Positions 1 through 10,100 of a stretch of 64,000 nt of DNA are shown here, in pieces (the first letter of the stretch is position 1; each line of letters starts with the position of its first letter). Source of the stretch: Aurelia coerulea (lineage: Eukaryota; Cnidaria; Scyphozoa; Semaeostomeae; Ulmaridae); the NCBI GenBank assembly GCA_039566865.1, contig CM076953.1, positions 2,418,001 to 2,482,000 on the forward strand, written 5' to 3'. A program made the translations under genes and the position numbers. The notes beneath the pieces are model-generated. The model ran no database searches. It was not told the origin of the DNA and was given only the letters and a program-made list of their open reading frames with translations.

Positions 1-100
1 CAGTGCCATGAAATTTGTCTGAACTCTGGGAATTTGTGAAAGAAATTTTTGTTCACCCCATCGCTGCCCGGGGGGGGGGGGGGGGGGATGGTCAGAGTAG

Positions 101-635
101 CAGGGACCGCGCAGCGATTTCAAAGTGGGGGGGCTGAACGGCGAGCGAAGCGAGCAAAAATGGGGTTCCAGGGGCTTGCCCCGGAAAATTTTTTGAGACC
201 ACGCCCTTTAGAACGTTGGGAAACGCCCTTTTCAATAAAATACTTGCCTCTTAAGACGTCCATATTTATACTGTATACAGTTTGGTTCAAAAAAGATTTC
301 AATTACCATGAAAAGAGACATCGTTACAACCAACAAAATTAGCAGCAAAGCCTTCTCAACTCTAAAAACTACTACCACTGAAGATCTGTGAGAGTAAATG
401 TGCCAAAGTTGGATGCCTATTCTAATTTTTAACGAAATCGTTAACAATTTCTAAGGGGGACATTGTGTTTGCTCGTTTTTATGAAATCTAGCCATTTGAG
501 AAGGTCTCTCAGCAAATGCAGCAGTTGCGTGTATGAAAATATTGAAAATTGCATATTTGTGAAAATTTTTAGACCTATCTTTGAAAAAAGTGGGGGGCTT
601 TAGCCCCCCCTAGCCCAATGGCTGCGCGGTCCCTG
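101..635. mobile_element. hAT-like MITE with perfect 8-bp target duplication
   Basis: The ends are inverted (CAGGGACCGCGCAGC at the left, its complement at 621-635). They are flanked by the same 8 bases, CAGAGTAG, at 93-100 and 636-643. An 8-bp duplication and a TIR starting CAGGG are typical of hAT transposons. No transposase frame is present, so it is non-autonomous. The interior has G-rich and C-rich tracts next to each end. Confidence 0.8.
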
Positions 636-1803
636 CAGAGTAGGAAGTGAAGGAGACATAATGTCAATGATTGATTCCATGTTGAACCATTTTGAAAAGG
701 AGAGGATTATCATATTATTATATTTTTGTGTTGTTCAAAAACATTCATTCTGGAAAACTTTCATTACAAAACACACAGGGCAGATAGCTAATCAAATTCA
801 TTAAACAAAGACAATCCAATATCTCAATAGAATGTTTTGCTCTGCTCCGATGAATAAACTTGATAGTGGATACTATTGATTGAATTGTTTTCAGATTAAA
901 ATCACTCCAACCAAGGCGCTCCGACCTAGCTTTCTATCAAAATATTACTGTAGCATCCAAAGGGGGCCTATTGATGTTGAATCTATCTAGGTACCTAATG
1001 GTAGGACTTCGTTTGGTGTACTAGTGCATAGCTCCAGTTCAAACCATCCTTCCTGGCCTAACCAGGATAGATCATGCCAGGGCTATTTGGGCCAAAGCGT
1101 AGGGTGGTGTCCGAGGAGGCCTCCACCCCAAACTTAAAATCTCTGATAGAAAAGCCTTCAGGCCATTTAATTACAGCCACGTCTCACATATCAGGACTCA
1201 ATACCGCCAAGTAACCCTGTATACATACCTCTCTGCAAGCTTGATGTTGCGGACAGCACCTTTATGAGCTCCAAATTTGCGGAGGACGGGCATGAACCAA
1301 GTTTTCCTCTTCGAGTTAATAGCGGCGAAGTAGCGGAGTGGTACATAGGCCAATAGGTATACCAACAGCATCTGAAGGGATAACAAGGAGGCAAGCAGCT
1401 CCCAGTAAGCTCTTCTCTTCTATCAGTACGTTGTTGTGTTTATTTGTGAATATGTTCCTGTCTTTGTTAGATACTTTTTGATAATTTCCTTGCTTGCCTG
1501 CTGAATTGCTTGAAAATGTCCTCTGTTGTGATGTTGTTTTTAAGTCATGGGCTACAAGTTGATTTTCCTTCGCAGAGGTCTGGAAAGAAGTGAAGTAGAT
1601 GTTTGTTTAGAGAAAGATTCCTGGAAATAAAAACTGAACAATTGCTTTTCCTAAGTTTTGAAAGCATGTAAATTTCCACGAATAATATTGTATCTAAGAG
1701 TTACAAACTTGAAGAAGTATACACCTTTATCCTAAAGCATAACAGTCTCAATGACCTTGTAACCGATTTCTTACAAAAAATGGGTGTATTTTAAAGTTAG
1801 TCC
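636..1803. other. Gene-poor stretch
   Basis: AT-rich DNA with no gene I recognise, apart from a possible minus-strand exon at 1,230-1,376 described separately. Confidence 0.5.
1230..1376 (-). CDS. Possible isolated exon or gene remnant with a hydrophobic segment
   Basis: On the minus strand a pyrimidine-rich tract ending CCTTCAG is followed by an open 147-bp stretch ending in AGAG|GTATGT, so plausible splice signals bracket it. The frame starting at ATG reads a hydrophobic run (MLLVYLLAYVPLRYF) and then a basic stretch (NSKRKTWFMPVLRKFG), as in a membrane segment with a positive cytoplasmic flank. The region is more GC-rich than its surroundings. I recognise no family and see no partner exons. 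It could be a decayed gene piece or chance. Confidence 0.2.
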
Positions 1804-2069
1804 TACCATGAGCGATAGGACACCAAATGTGTGAAAATTTTACTGGTAGCGAGCCACTTTAAACAATTGTTTTTTGTGTGTTTTTACCTCTAATGTTTAC
1901 TTGGTAGTGAGCTCAGGCTCACTACCGAAAATTTCAAAGTGACGAAACAGCGATATGGTGACTCACTACCAAGTATAAATTAGGTAAAACACACAAAAAA
2001 CAATTGGTCAAGGTGGCTCGCTACCAATAAAACTTTCACACACTTGGTGTCCTATCGCTGTACATGGTA
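1804..2069. mobile_element. MITE, TACCATGAGCGATAGGACACC family
   Basis: Two arms of about 110 bp are imperfect inverted copies. They start TACCATGAGCGATAGG and end CCTATCGCTGTACATGGTA, and both contain a GGTAGCGAGCCAC-type block. The centre holds a short palindrome around GAGCTCAGGCTC. A degraded relative lies at 19,666-19,863. Confidence 0.75.
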
Positions 2070-2715
2070 AATCCCTCTCAAATGAAGGGTTTACATTTTG
2101 GTGCAAAGGGATCAAACTATGAGTAATGACATTTAGTGTCATTCAAATTGAAGACGCGGAGTCTGGCTCAGCGGCAATGCTCCTCCACATTCTGTTAATT
2201 TATCAATGAATTTTAACCTAACTCCTTCGCATTTATTCTGCAGGAACCACAAAACCCCGCAGCTAAGGAAACCAATCAAATTCGGGCGGTTGCATTGTAA
2301 CCTTGTTGTTACCAGACTTGGGCCAGACTTCTCTGGTGGAAAAATATGGTTAGTTCAGATTGAAAATAAAGTACTTTATTGGAAACTTATGGATTGCTTC
2401 TTACCTGAACCTGAAACAGAAGCTCTTTGATTTCTGTAACTCCGTGAGTCGCAAAAGGATCTTTTTAATTACACTGCAGGAATGCAGTGTCCTGACGAAT
2501 GGAAAGAGAGACTTCTACTATGTATATTGCAAACACAGACCAGTATAAAATCGTGACAAGAAATCTCCCCCCAACAAGGCTGTTTTTACAAAGTTTTGCC
2601 TCGCCAACCTTGCAAACTAGCAGAGGGAAATTTGCAAAATTAAAAAGGATTAGCCAAATTTGCCATAAGTTTTAGAAGCCTTTTTGGCTCAATACAGTAA
2701 TTGCTGCTTTACATA
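2070..2715. other. No gene seen
   Basis: AT-rich sequence with short chance reading frames only. A TGGCTCAGCGG string near 2,164 looks like a tRNA A box, but no matching B box follows. Confidence 0.5.
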
Positions 2716-3300
2716 ACAAGGACAGATTTTGTAAGACAATGGTTTGAGTTGCTGTTGTTGATACCTGAATTCAAAGCGATTTGCGATCGCAGACGAAGGA
2801 AGTTCCCTCAACCAGTAATTCAAAACAAACAAAGCCACATAAGTTTCTCTGAAACCCAGGTAGCAAGCGCGATCGTTGTCCATTCCAGAAATTGTTTTTA
2901 AGAGCAAGCATGAGCATATATTGAAAGAAGAAGAATATATCTACACATCTACCTCGGGCAATTTACTTCTTTGGTTCAGAAGCCTTCGTTACACCGAAAA
3001 AAAATAAGAAAATTGAATCGCCTCCCAATCGGCTTTTGAACCAAATAAATAAAATGCCCGAGGTAGATGTGCAGATATGTCCTTCTTCTTTTGATCTATG
3101 CTCATATTTGCACTTAAAAACAATTTCTGGAATGCACAACAAGCGAGCTAGCTACCTGGGTTTCAGGGAAACTTTTGCGGCTTTGCTTGTTTTGAATTAA
3201 TGGTTGAGGGAATTTCCTTTGTCTGCGATCTTAAATCGCTCTGAATTTAGGTGTCAACAAAAGCAACTCATACTATTGTCTTACAAAATCTGTCCTTGTT
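2716..3300. mobile_element. Foldback MITE, AACAAGGACAG family (copy 1)
   Basis: Two arms of nearly 280 bp form an inverted repeat starting AACAAGGACAGATTTTGTAA and ending with the complement. Shared internal landmarks include GGTAGC(T/A)AGCG, TCCAGAAATTGTTTTTAAG and CATCTACCTCGGGCA. The same family recurs at 15,527-16,125, 27,582-28,170, 58,173-58,632 and, as a half copy, 52,480-52,665. Another copy has a 9-bp target duplication, which suggests a Mutator-like origin. Confidence 0.8.
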
Positions 3301-4640
3301 TTGTCAAACAAAATATTGCTGGGGCATAGATTTTGGTATGCAGTTTTGAGTTGTGGAAAAACCAGGGTCAATGATTTTATCCTAGTTTCTGCTAGATGAC
3401 CCAAGCGGAGAGTAGAACCGAAAGAATCTTGCCGGAAATGGTCTTGACCTCAAGTAAACTTAACCATTTCCTTGTGCTCTTTCCTCAATCAAATTCGACT
3501 CTAAATTTGGACAGATCTTTGAGAAAGTGAAGAGAGCTCTCATAAGGTGGGGCAATTGCAATGTGATAGCTTTAGTTATGTATAATTGAATAAGGAACGC
3601 CGACACAGGACAGTATGATATACTTTGAACTTGCTACATCTGAAACAAAAAACATGTAAGACGAAAAATTGGGCGAGAATATCATGCTGAAAATGACATG
3701 TTATTAGGGAAAAGACAATAAGTAATTTCTTTAAAATTTAAGAAGAAAATTTGGCAACTCATCACGAGGAAATTCTAGAAACAGACAAATGATCAGAAGT
3801 GACTAGTTACTTCGATTGTATGCCTTGTTTCTTTAATTTTGGTTTTTGGTAAAATCCAAACTCTCAGACAATCTAGATTCCCAAGATCTACATTATGGAC
3901 AAATGTCTGAAAGTCGAAGATGCAGACATTTCAGGAGGAAAAAGTTTCGACAAAATTTTCCTAAACTTGTCCAAACAATTCAATCGAAAAACTATCCAAG
4001 TGTCATCATTCAGAAATCAGAAAAATAAGCGCCCAGTTATTTAAATTGTCGTGCAAAAATGGACTAAAAACGTTCATCGCATTAATCAAGGTGGAGGGAA
4101 AGGAATACATTAATAAAGTTTTTGGAAAGGAAAAGTTTCGGGAAAAATCATGCCAAACAAATTTTCGGATGCTTCAAAATTTTGCGCGAAACTTTAACTG
4201 TCTGAAATTTTGGATTTTAATGCATTCAAAAGTCTGTGCCTCAAGTCTAGTTCGTCAAAAACAGACTTATTACAGTTGACGAAATAGACTTGGACAAGTC
4301 CAGCTAATTGTGAGATTTGTCCTCGAAATTTACGCTCACTATTGATGAACTTATTGATGAATGGAAACTAAATATGAAATCAACAAAAGTGAATGAATGA
4401 AATTGAGCAAGATATTTGGAATTAGTTTATACGTTTCTTCCTCTTTGATTTCCTTTGTGGTGATAATATGGAGAACGAAGTCTTGGGAAAGGCGAACCAA
4501 AATAGAGAATGTTCAGTAAACATTTCAAGTGCATCGCAAATAAAATGAAATGCAATCCATCAAAAATCTTCTTGATATCAATCAAGTTTCCATCAGTAAA
4601 AACCGCAAGAAAAAAGTTTTCGAAATAACCATGACCTCGA
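3301..4640. other. Gene-free upstream region of the bHLH gene
   Basis: AT-rich with no convincing coding sequence; the short plus-strand frames at 3,846-4,279 look like chance. It leads into the bHLH gene's putative promoter. Confidence 0.45.
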
Positions 4641-4648
4641 CCAGGGCA

Positions 4649-4658
4649 GTATAAAAAA
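4649..4658 (+). promoter_or_regulatory. Possible TATA box for the bHLH gene
   Basis: The string GTATAAAAAA lies about 345 bp upstream of the bHLH start codon in otherwise mixed sequence. If used, the 5' UTR would be roughly 300 nt. This is position and motif only; no initiator was identified. Confidence 0.25.
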
Positions 4659-4996
4659 CTCAAATGTAAATCTAGGTACTTTGGCAAATGAATACGGACA
4701 GAGAAGGGGCTCATTTCTAAGTGCTCGTCTTGGAGTAAGTGATTACGCTTAGGCCAATATTTTCAACTCTCCGCAACCGTCCGGTGCAAAGATACAGACA
4801 AGGGAAGTTAACGCGTTCGTTCACCACAATAGACAAGAGGACTGTCTGAGTCCGTTTACGAAATAAAGATACACCGCAAAAGTTGCTGCGTACGTTGCAC
4901 CGCAAGAAAGAGGCAAAGACAATTTCAGCGTACGGACGCCACCAGAGAGTGTCAAAGATAGTTTCTGCATTCACACGCTGTACGAAAGAAACCAAG

Positions 4997-5398
4997 ATGG
5001 CTTTACATGCAAGACATTACAGTAATTATCACAACATTGCGAAATTTTCCACTGGAACCAGAGCACGGTTTGAGAGCGGCAAAAAACCGCGGCATACACC
5101 AGAAAGTCGAAAGGAAGCGACTCGACGTGAGCGGTTACGCGTCAAAGCTTTAGCGCAAGCGTATATGTCATTGCAAAGCGTTATACCTTTTGACAGTGGA
5201 ACTAAAATAACGTATCTGTCGATTTTGAAAGGAGCAGTAGCATATATCAAAGCACTGGAAATGGTATTGGGAATCAGAGAAGATATATTAGTTAGTAGGA
5301 GCAGAAAAAGATCAATAGACTCTGGGGATGAAAAAGAAAACAAGGAAGATGAAGTCTGTATTATGAAGAAGATTAAAGAAGAACCTGATGAAATATGA
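4997..5398 (+). CDS. Basic helix-loop-helix transcription factor (intronless)
   Basis: A single open frame of 133 codons plus stop. The frame is open further upstream but only from a TTG at 4,883; the first in-frame ATG is at 4,997 in good context (ACCAAGATGG). Residues about 37-50 form a basic region (RKEATRRERLRVK) with the ERxR core that contacts E-box DNA. Helix 1 (ALAQAYMSLQSVIP), a short loop and helix 2 (LSILKGAVAYIKALEMVL) follow, to about residue 92. The family normally has KLSKIETLR before helix 2; here it is KITYLSILKG, so the protein is divergent. The C-terminus is acidic and ends KIKEEPDEI, containing a sumoylation-type IKEEPD motif. It should act in the nucleus as a DNA-binding dimer. 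The basic region resembles group A families (HEN/NHLH, ASCL), but I cannot assign one. A retrocopy origin is possible given the lack of introns. Confidence 0.8.
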   Translation: MALHARHYSNYHNIAKFSTGTRARFESGKKPRHTPESRKEATRRERLRVKALAQAYMSLQSVIPFDSGTKITYLSILKGAVAYIKALEMVLGIREDILVSRSRKRSIDSGDEKENKEDEVCIMKKIKEEPDEI

Positions 5399-5835
5399 CG
5401 GTGAAAGGAAATATATGAAATAGGACAAAGAAACAGAACATAACGAAATGCGGCAATTAAAGGATACATAGAAAAGTAGGGCAATGGAACGCCACACAAC
5501 TAAATGCTATGATAGAGCAGAACACATGGAATTGGGAAAATGAAAAGAAAAACAGTGAAATACAACAACAAAATCAGACGCATGAAACGCGACATTAAAA
5601 ACTGGAGAAGATGACAGACATCTAACAATGACATGGAACACCGTGCAATAGGACAATGAAAAGTACATAGAACCATCCGATGCAACATTGCAAAGTACGA
5701 CAACCGTGCGACAGCGAACCTATAATATGTTGAAGTATAACAATGAAATGCAACGCTATCGAATGCGACAAAAACACAAGATGCAGTGAAATACAACAAT
5801 ATGAGAAACACACAGTGATGTAAAGCAATATCTAT
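5399..5835. repeat. Degenerate GAAATGCGACA-like motif array downstream of bHLH
   Basis: Variants such as GAAATGCGGCAAT, GGAACGCCACA, GAAACGCGACATT, GAAATGCAACG, CGAATGCGACAAA and GAAATACAACAA recur irregularly. The composition is purine- and AC-biased, which keeps long minus-strand frames open without their being genes. It may be 3' UTR sequence of the bHLH gene or an old decayed tandem array. Confidence 0.4.
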
Positions 5836-6359
5836 ATGAATTTGGCAAGTTTTTTCAGTAGATTCGTCACATAAGTTCAAATTAGCTGGAATCAATCGTC
5901 AGCTACCTTTGAAGACAAGCACAAAGTTTTGAGCGAAGTGTTGAGCTTGCTACAGCATTTATACGCTAACCAATCAATGGTTACACAAGCCAGTAGAGCC
6001 CACAATTCTTTGAAAATGGACTTTGGCTCGAAAGGGCATCTTAAGTTCTGTAACATGGTTTTGCAAACAAGGACTTGCAGGTACAAGAAGTCCACCAGAC
6101 AGGTCAAACAAACCTCACGACGGTTCAAGTCTTGTACGTCGCATTCCATTGCATTAGAGATATATTTCCATATTCATGCCTTGCAGCAATACAATTACTT
6201 CTACATTCATTAGCAAATGTTATCCCTTTGGGAGGATTGAACTGCCATCCTGAGGAACATCACAAAATTATCACAGATGAGTTCATCCTCCCAAAGATAG
6301 CACATGCCAAAACGTGTTCAAGTCATTGCTGAAAGGCAGGAAAATTAGGAAAATTTGAT

Positions 6360-6590
6360 AGTAATTTTAGGACATTTTTCGAAGGTTTCTTGAAGGGGGG
6401 GTTCTGTCAAGAATATCTCTCATGAAAACGGAATAGCCGATTTTAGTCAGGTAAATTTTAAAATCTATTTGAATATGTCCACTATTGAATAAATTGCTAA
6501 CCGACATCATTGCCTTGTTATCCAGGGAGTGGTAGCCTTTCAAACGGGAAGTGTTTTTAATACACCTTTTCAATTAACGGCCTAACCCAA
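6360..6590. mobile_element. Decayed repeat, TTTCTTGAAGGGG family
   Basis: It shares a block (TTCTTGAAG, then AATATCTCTCATGA, then TCAGGTAAATTTTAAAAT) with 14,965-15,060 plus 15,424-15,520 and, inverted, with 27,110-27,300. Ends are not clear. This fits an old interspersed repeat. Confidence 0.5.
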
Positions 6591-6654
6591 GGGTTAGGGT
6601 TTGGGAAATTTTTTGAAAAGTTCTTTATGCAAAACTACTGGCCATGGATATGGA

Positions 6655-6905
6655 TTCAACACCCAAAGTATAGTCTAATTACAAATTTTCATATTCCCAG
6701 AGTTTGCGATTTTGATTTTATGACGATAATGAATTTGAGAATGTATAATTAGGGATTTGACCGTGAAAATTGTTGGAGGTGCAACTTTACACCCTCAGTC
6801 CTTATTCACGGTCAAATCTCTTATAAATTTCCAAATTTACTATCGTCCTGAAACTAAAATCGCTAGCACTAAGATTATGAAAATTTCCAAATAGACTAAA
6901 CTTTG
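6655..6905. mobile_element. Hairpin MITE centred on GATTTGACCGTGAA
   Basis: An imperfect inverted repeat of about 120-bp arms. The outer ends read TATAGTCTAATT and AAATAGACTA, and the inner arms GGGATTTGACCGTGAA and TTCACGGTCAAATC are nearly perfect around a short loop. No coding sequence. Confidence 0.6.
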
Positions 6906-7138
6906 AAAGTTGAATGTAAATCTGTGGTCAGAAATATCATAGAAAGTAATCTAAAGAAATTTTGAAACAATCCAAAACAAGGCCGCTTGGTTGAATAGGT
7001 GTATTAGCCAGTAGATAAATAGCACTTGCTTCAGTCAGAGTTAAGAGAACTATTCGCATTACCTTTCTGATAATTTGATATGTTTTAAAAAGATATTTTT
7101 GATATAAAAGTATAATGATGTATGATCTGATCATAGAT

Positions 7139-10100
7139 TTAAGTATACGTCATAACTACTTTCCTTTTTTTCTTCTTATTCAATTTCTCAGTAGCGTCCT
7201 CAAAGAAAACAAGGCTGTTAGCTTCCATTTCAGATTGAATGAATTTCAAACCAGCGATGTTGAAGCCAATTTTATCCTACAGCGAAAAAGGAAATGGATT
7301 TTACAAATCAGGAATTTTGTCAGAATTAGCATTTGTTTTTAGGAAAAATAACTGACCTTCGATCGAAAGGGTCTCACATTTTAAGCTTAGGCCTCTAACT
7401 TCCATAACAAGGTGGAATTTTTGAGCTTGAATTTTTGTTTCAAGGTTGCTTTTAAGCTCTTATTTAAAAGCAGGTTATAAGGATTAAAAAAAACTCCAAA
7501 ACAGGCATGATCTGACCTTGGATTTTCTGATTTTAGAAAAAAGCTTCGATTGATGTTTCATTATCAAGGAGCCCTTGTCAACCGGGATCTTTGCAGGTAC
7601 GCTACAATTTCAGACTGTCTGGAAACCAAATTTGGTCCAGGTGGAAACAATGCATCTACACCGCTATTCTTGAACTGATGGAAAAGTTTCATTTTAGTCA
7701 AACTTTTCTGTCAGTTTCAGTTTCTGCAATGTGGATCCATACTTTCTCCTTAGGCCAAATTTTATTTTTAGACAGTCTGAAATTGTATCGTGCTCGCAAA
7801 GGATCCCGGGGCTCCTTAAAGGGAGTACAAAGACCAGCAGCCTTTGCCGTCGTTTGTTTTTGTTTTTGCGAATTTCGTACAGTCAGTTATTCGGGAAGCT
7901 GTGCAGAGCAAGTCGCTGACTTCACGAAAAGCATGCTGGTCTTTGTACTCCCTTTAAAAGCATTTCTATGATTTTCTATATACATTCTACTAAAAATTTA
8001 CGATACATATTACTAAATTACTCTACTTAAAAGCAACTCTTCTACTCTACTACTAGGACAGGACCGTGAAGGGCAACAACATGGCCATTTAATAAAAATA
8101 GAAAAAGGACAAAGCTACACGTCACTACAACAAAAAAGAAAGAAAATTTACTTGGTGGTCGAATGACTTGCAACTGAGTTTCGAAGTTCTAATCAAACCG
8201 ACCAGTTTTATGGAAAAAGTAGAGAGTTAACAGAAGTATATCTTTCATCTGCTCCCACCCCTTCTTAATCTGTCGTAAACAACCACTTCGTTATTTCACA
8301 CAAGGGAGATCACGGGTGGTTTGACACCGCAGTTGTGTTCGATTCCCATAGCTTTGTTCTTTGCGGAGGAAAACATTATTTACTAAGACGGATGAGCTAG
8401 CGTAAGAGAGTGATCTCCTCCGCAGTACTACAGAAATAATTCCTCCGCAGGTACATATTAGTTGCAGCGCTCCTCCATACAAGCACACCAGCAGTGTCTC
8501 ACTACCCATGGGGAGTTCATATGAAGTTGAATTGTTCAAGGATCACTATGGAGTGCCAATGCTGACAAAAATACTTGTTACAAATATTTCGTACTTGTCT
8601 GAAATATTTCATACTTGTTAGAAATTTTCCATACTTGTTAGAAATATTTCATACTTGTTAAAAATATTTCATACTTTCCTCGTTTTCAAAACGAGGATAG
8701 TATTGTAAAATTCATACTTGTTTCAAAAGTTTGATACTTGTTTAAAATTTTCCATACTTGTTAAAAATTTTCGATACTTGTTAAAATTTTCCATACTTTC
8801 CTCGTTTTCAAAACGAGGATGGTTAATGGCTTCCATTTCCCGCGCTTTTCCATCACATGGTCGATGGTAGACTTGCCCACATCGTAGGTCGACAGCGAAA
8901 TTGGAGGTGGATGATTATGCAGTAGCCCTGCAGAAGCCAGAAAGAACAGATGACATAGGTAAGATGCTGTCTTTGTCTTTTGACTACAAAAACTGAAGAA
9001 AGCATACGATACAGATTATCCTAGATTTGTTTGTCGTTCCTTCTTTTTGCTTTGCTCTTGGCCTATCTACTTACTTGATGGAGATACCATTTCTAGGCCC
9101 AAGCCAAACTTATCCTGTAAAAGGTTTTTTGCGTTCTAATTCATAATAATTTGAATGCCCTTTATCCCATATTTTTGTAGTCTAATATCTCAGTATAATT
9201 GTCTAATGCCTATTAAATCATTATAAGCACGATTGGTGGGTTACAATTTTATCCATAGTAAGATATACAGCAAAATGATATCATCATATCTGGCAAAATT
9301 TTGTTTGTGTACTGAGTGAGTGACTTTTGAAAATTCATAACATCAAGAGTCCTGGATGGATTTGAATGAATCAATATCCGGTACACAAACTGAATTTTGC
9401 CAGATATGATGATATCATTTGCTGTATATCTTACTAGCCTATGGATAAAATCGTAACCCACCCATCGTGCTTATAATGATTTAATAGGCATAAGAAAATT
9501 ATACTGAGATATTAGACAACAAAAAATGTGGGATAAAGGGCATGCAAATTATTATGAATTAGAACGCAAAAAACCTTTTACAGAATAAGTTTGGCTTGGG
9601 CCTAGAAATGGTATCTCCATCAAGTAAGTAGATAGGCCAAGAGCAAAGCAAAAAGAAGGAACGACAAACAAATCTAGGATAATCTGTATCGTATGCTTTC
9701 TTCAGTTTTTGTAGTCAAAAGACAAAGACAGCATCTTACCTATGTCATCTGTTCTTTCTGGCTTCTGCAGGGCTACTGCATAATCATCCACCTCCAATTT
9801 CGCTGTCGACCTACGATGTGGGCAAGTCTACCATCGACCATGTGATGGAAAAGCGAGGGAAATGGAAGCCATTAACCATCCTCGTTTTGAAAACGAGGAA
9901 AGTATGGACAATTTTTAAACAAGTAAAGAACTTTTGAAACAAGTAGGAATTTTACAATACTATCCTCGTTTTCAAAACGAGGAAAGTATGAAATATTTTT
10001 AACAACTATGAAATATTTCTAACAAGTATGGAAAATTTCTAACAAGTATGAAATATTTCAGACAAGTATGAAATATTTGTAACAAGTATTTTTGTCAGCA

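Noticed and set aside
4883..4996. Longer bHLH frame starting at 4,883
   Set aside because: The first codon there is TTG, unlikely as a start in an animal gene. The first ATG in frame is at 4,997 in good context.
5029..5895. Long minus-strand frames opposite and after the bHLH gene
   Set aside because: They result from the biased motif array and from reading the bHLH gene antisense; no domain.
5929..6332. Two overlapping plus-strand frames of 85-94 codons
   Set aside because: No domain, no splice context, ordinary AT-rich composition.
6580..6605. TTAGGG-like string (AAGGGTTAGGGTTTGGG)
   Set aside because: Too short to be interstitial telomere repeat; probably part of a decayed repeat.
7591..7971. 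126-codon plus-strand frame
   Set aside because: It overlaps a TTAA MITE, lies in the last WDR3 intron and has no recognisable domain.
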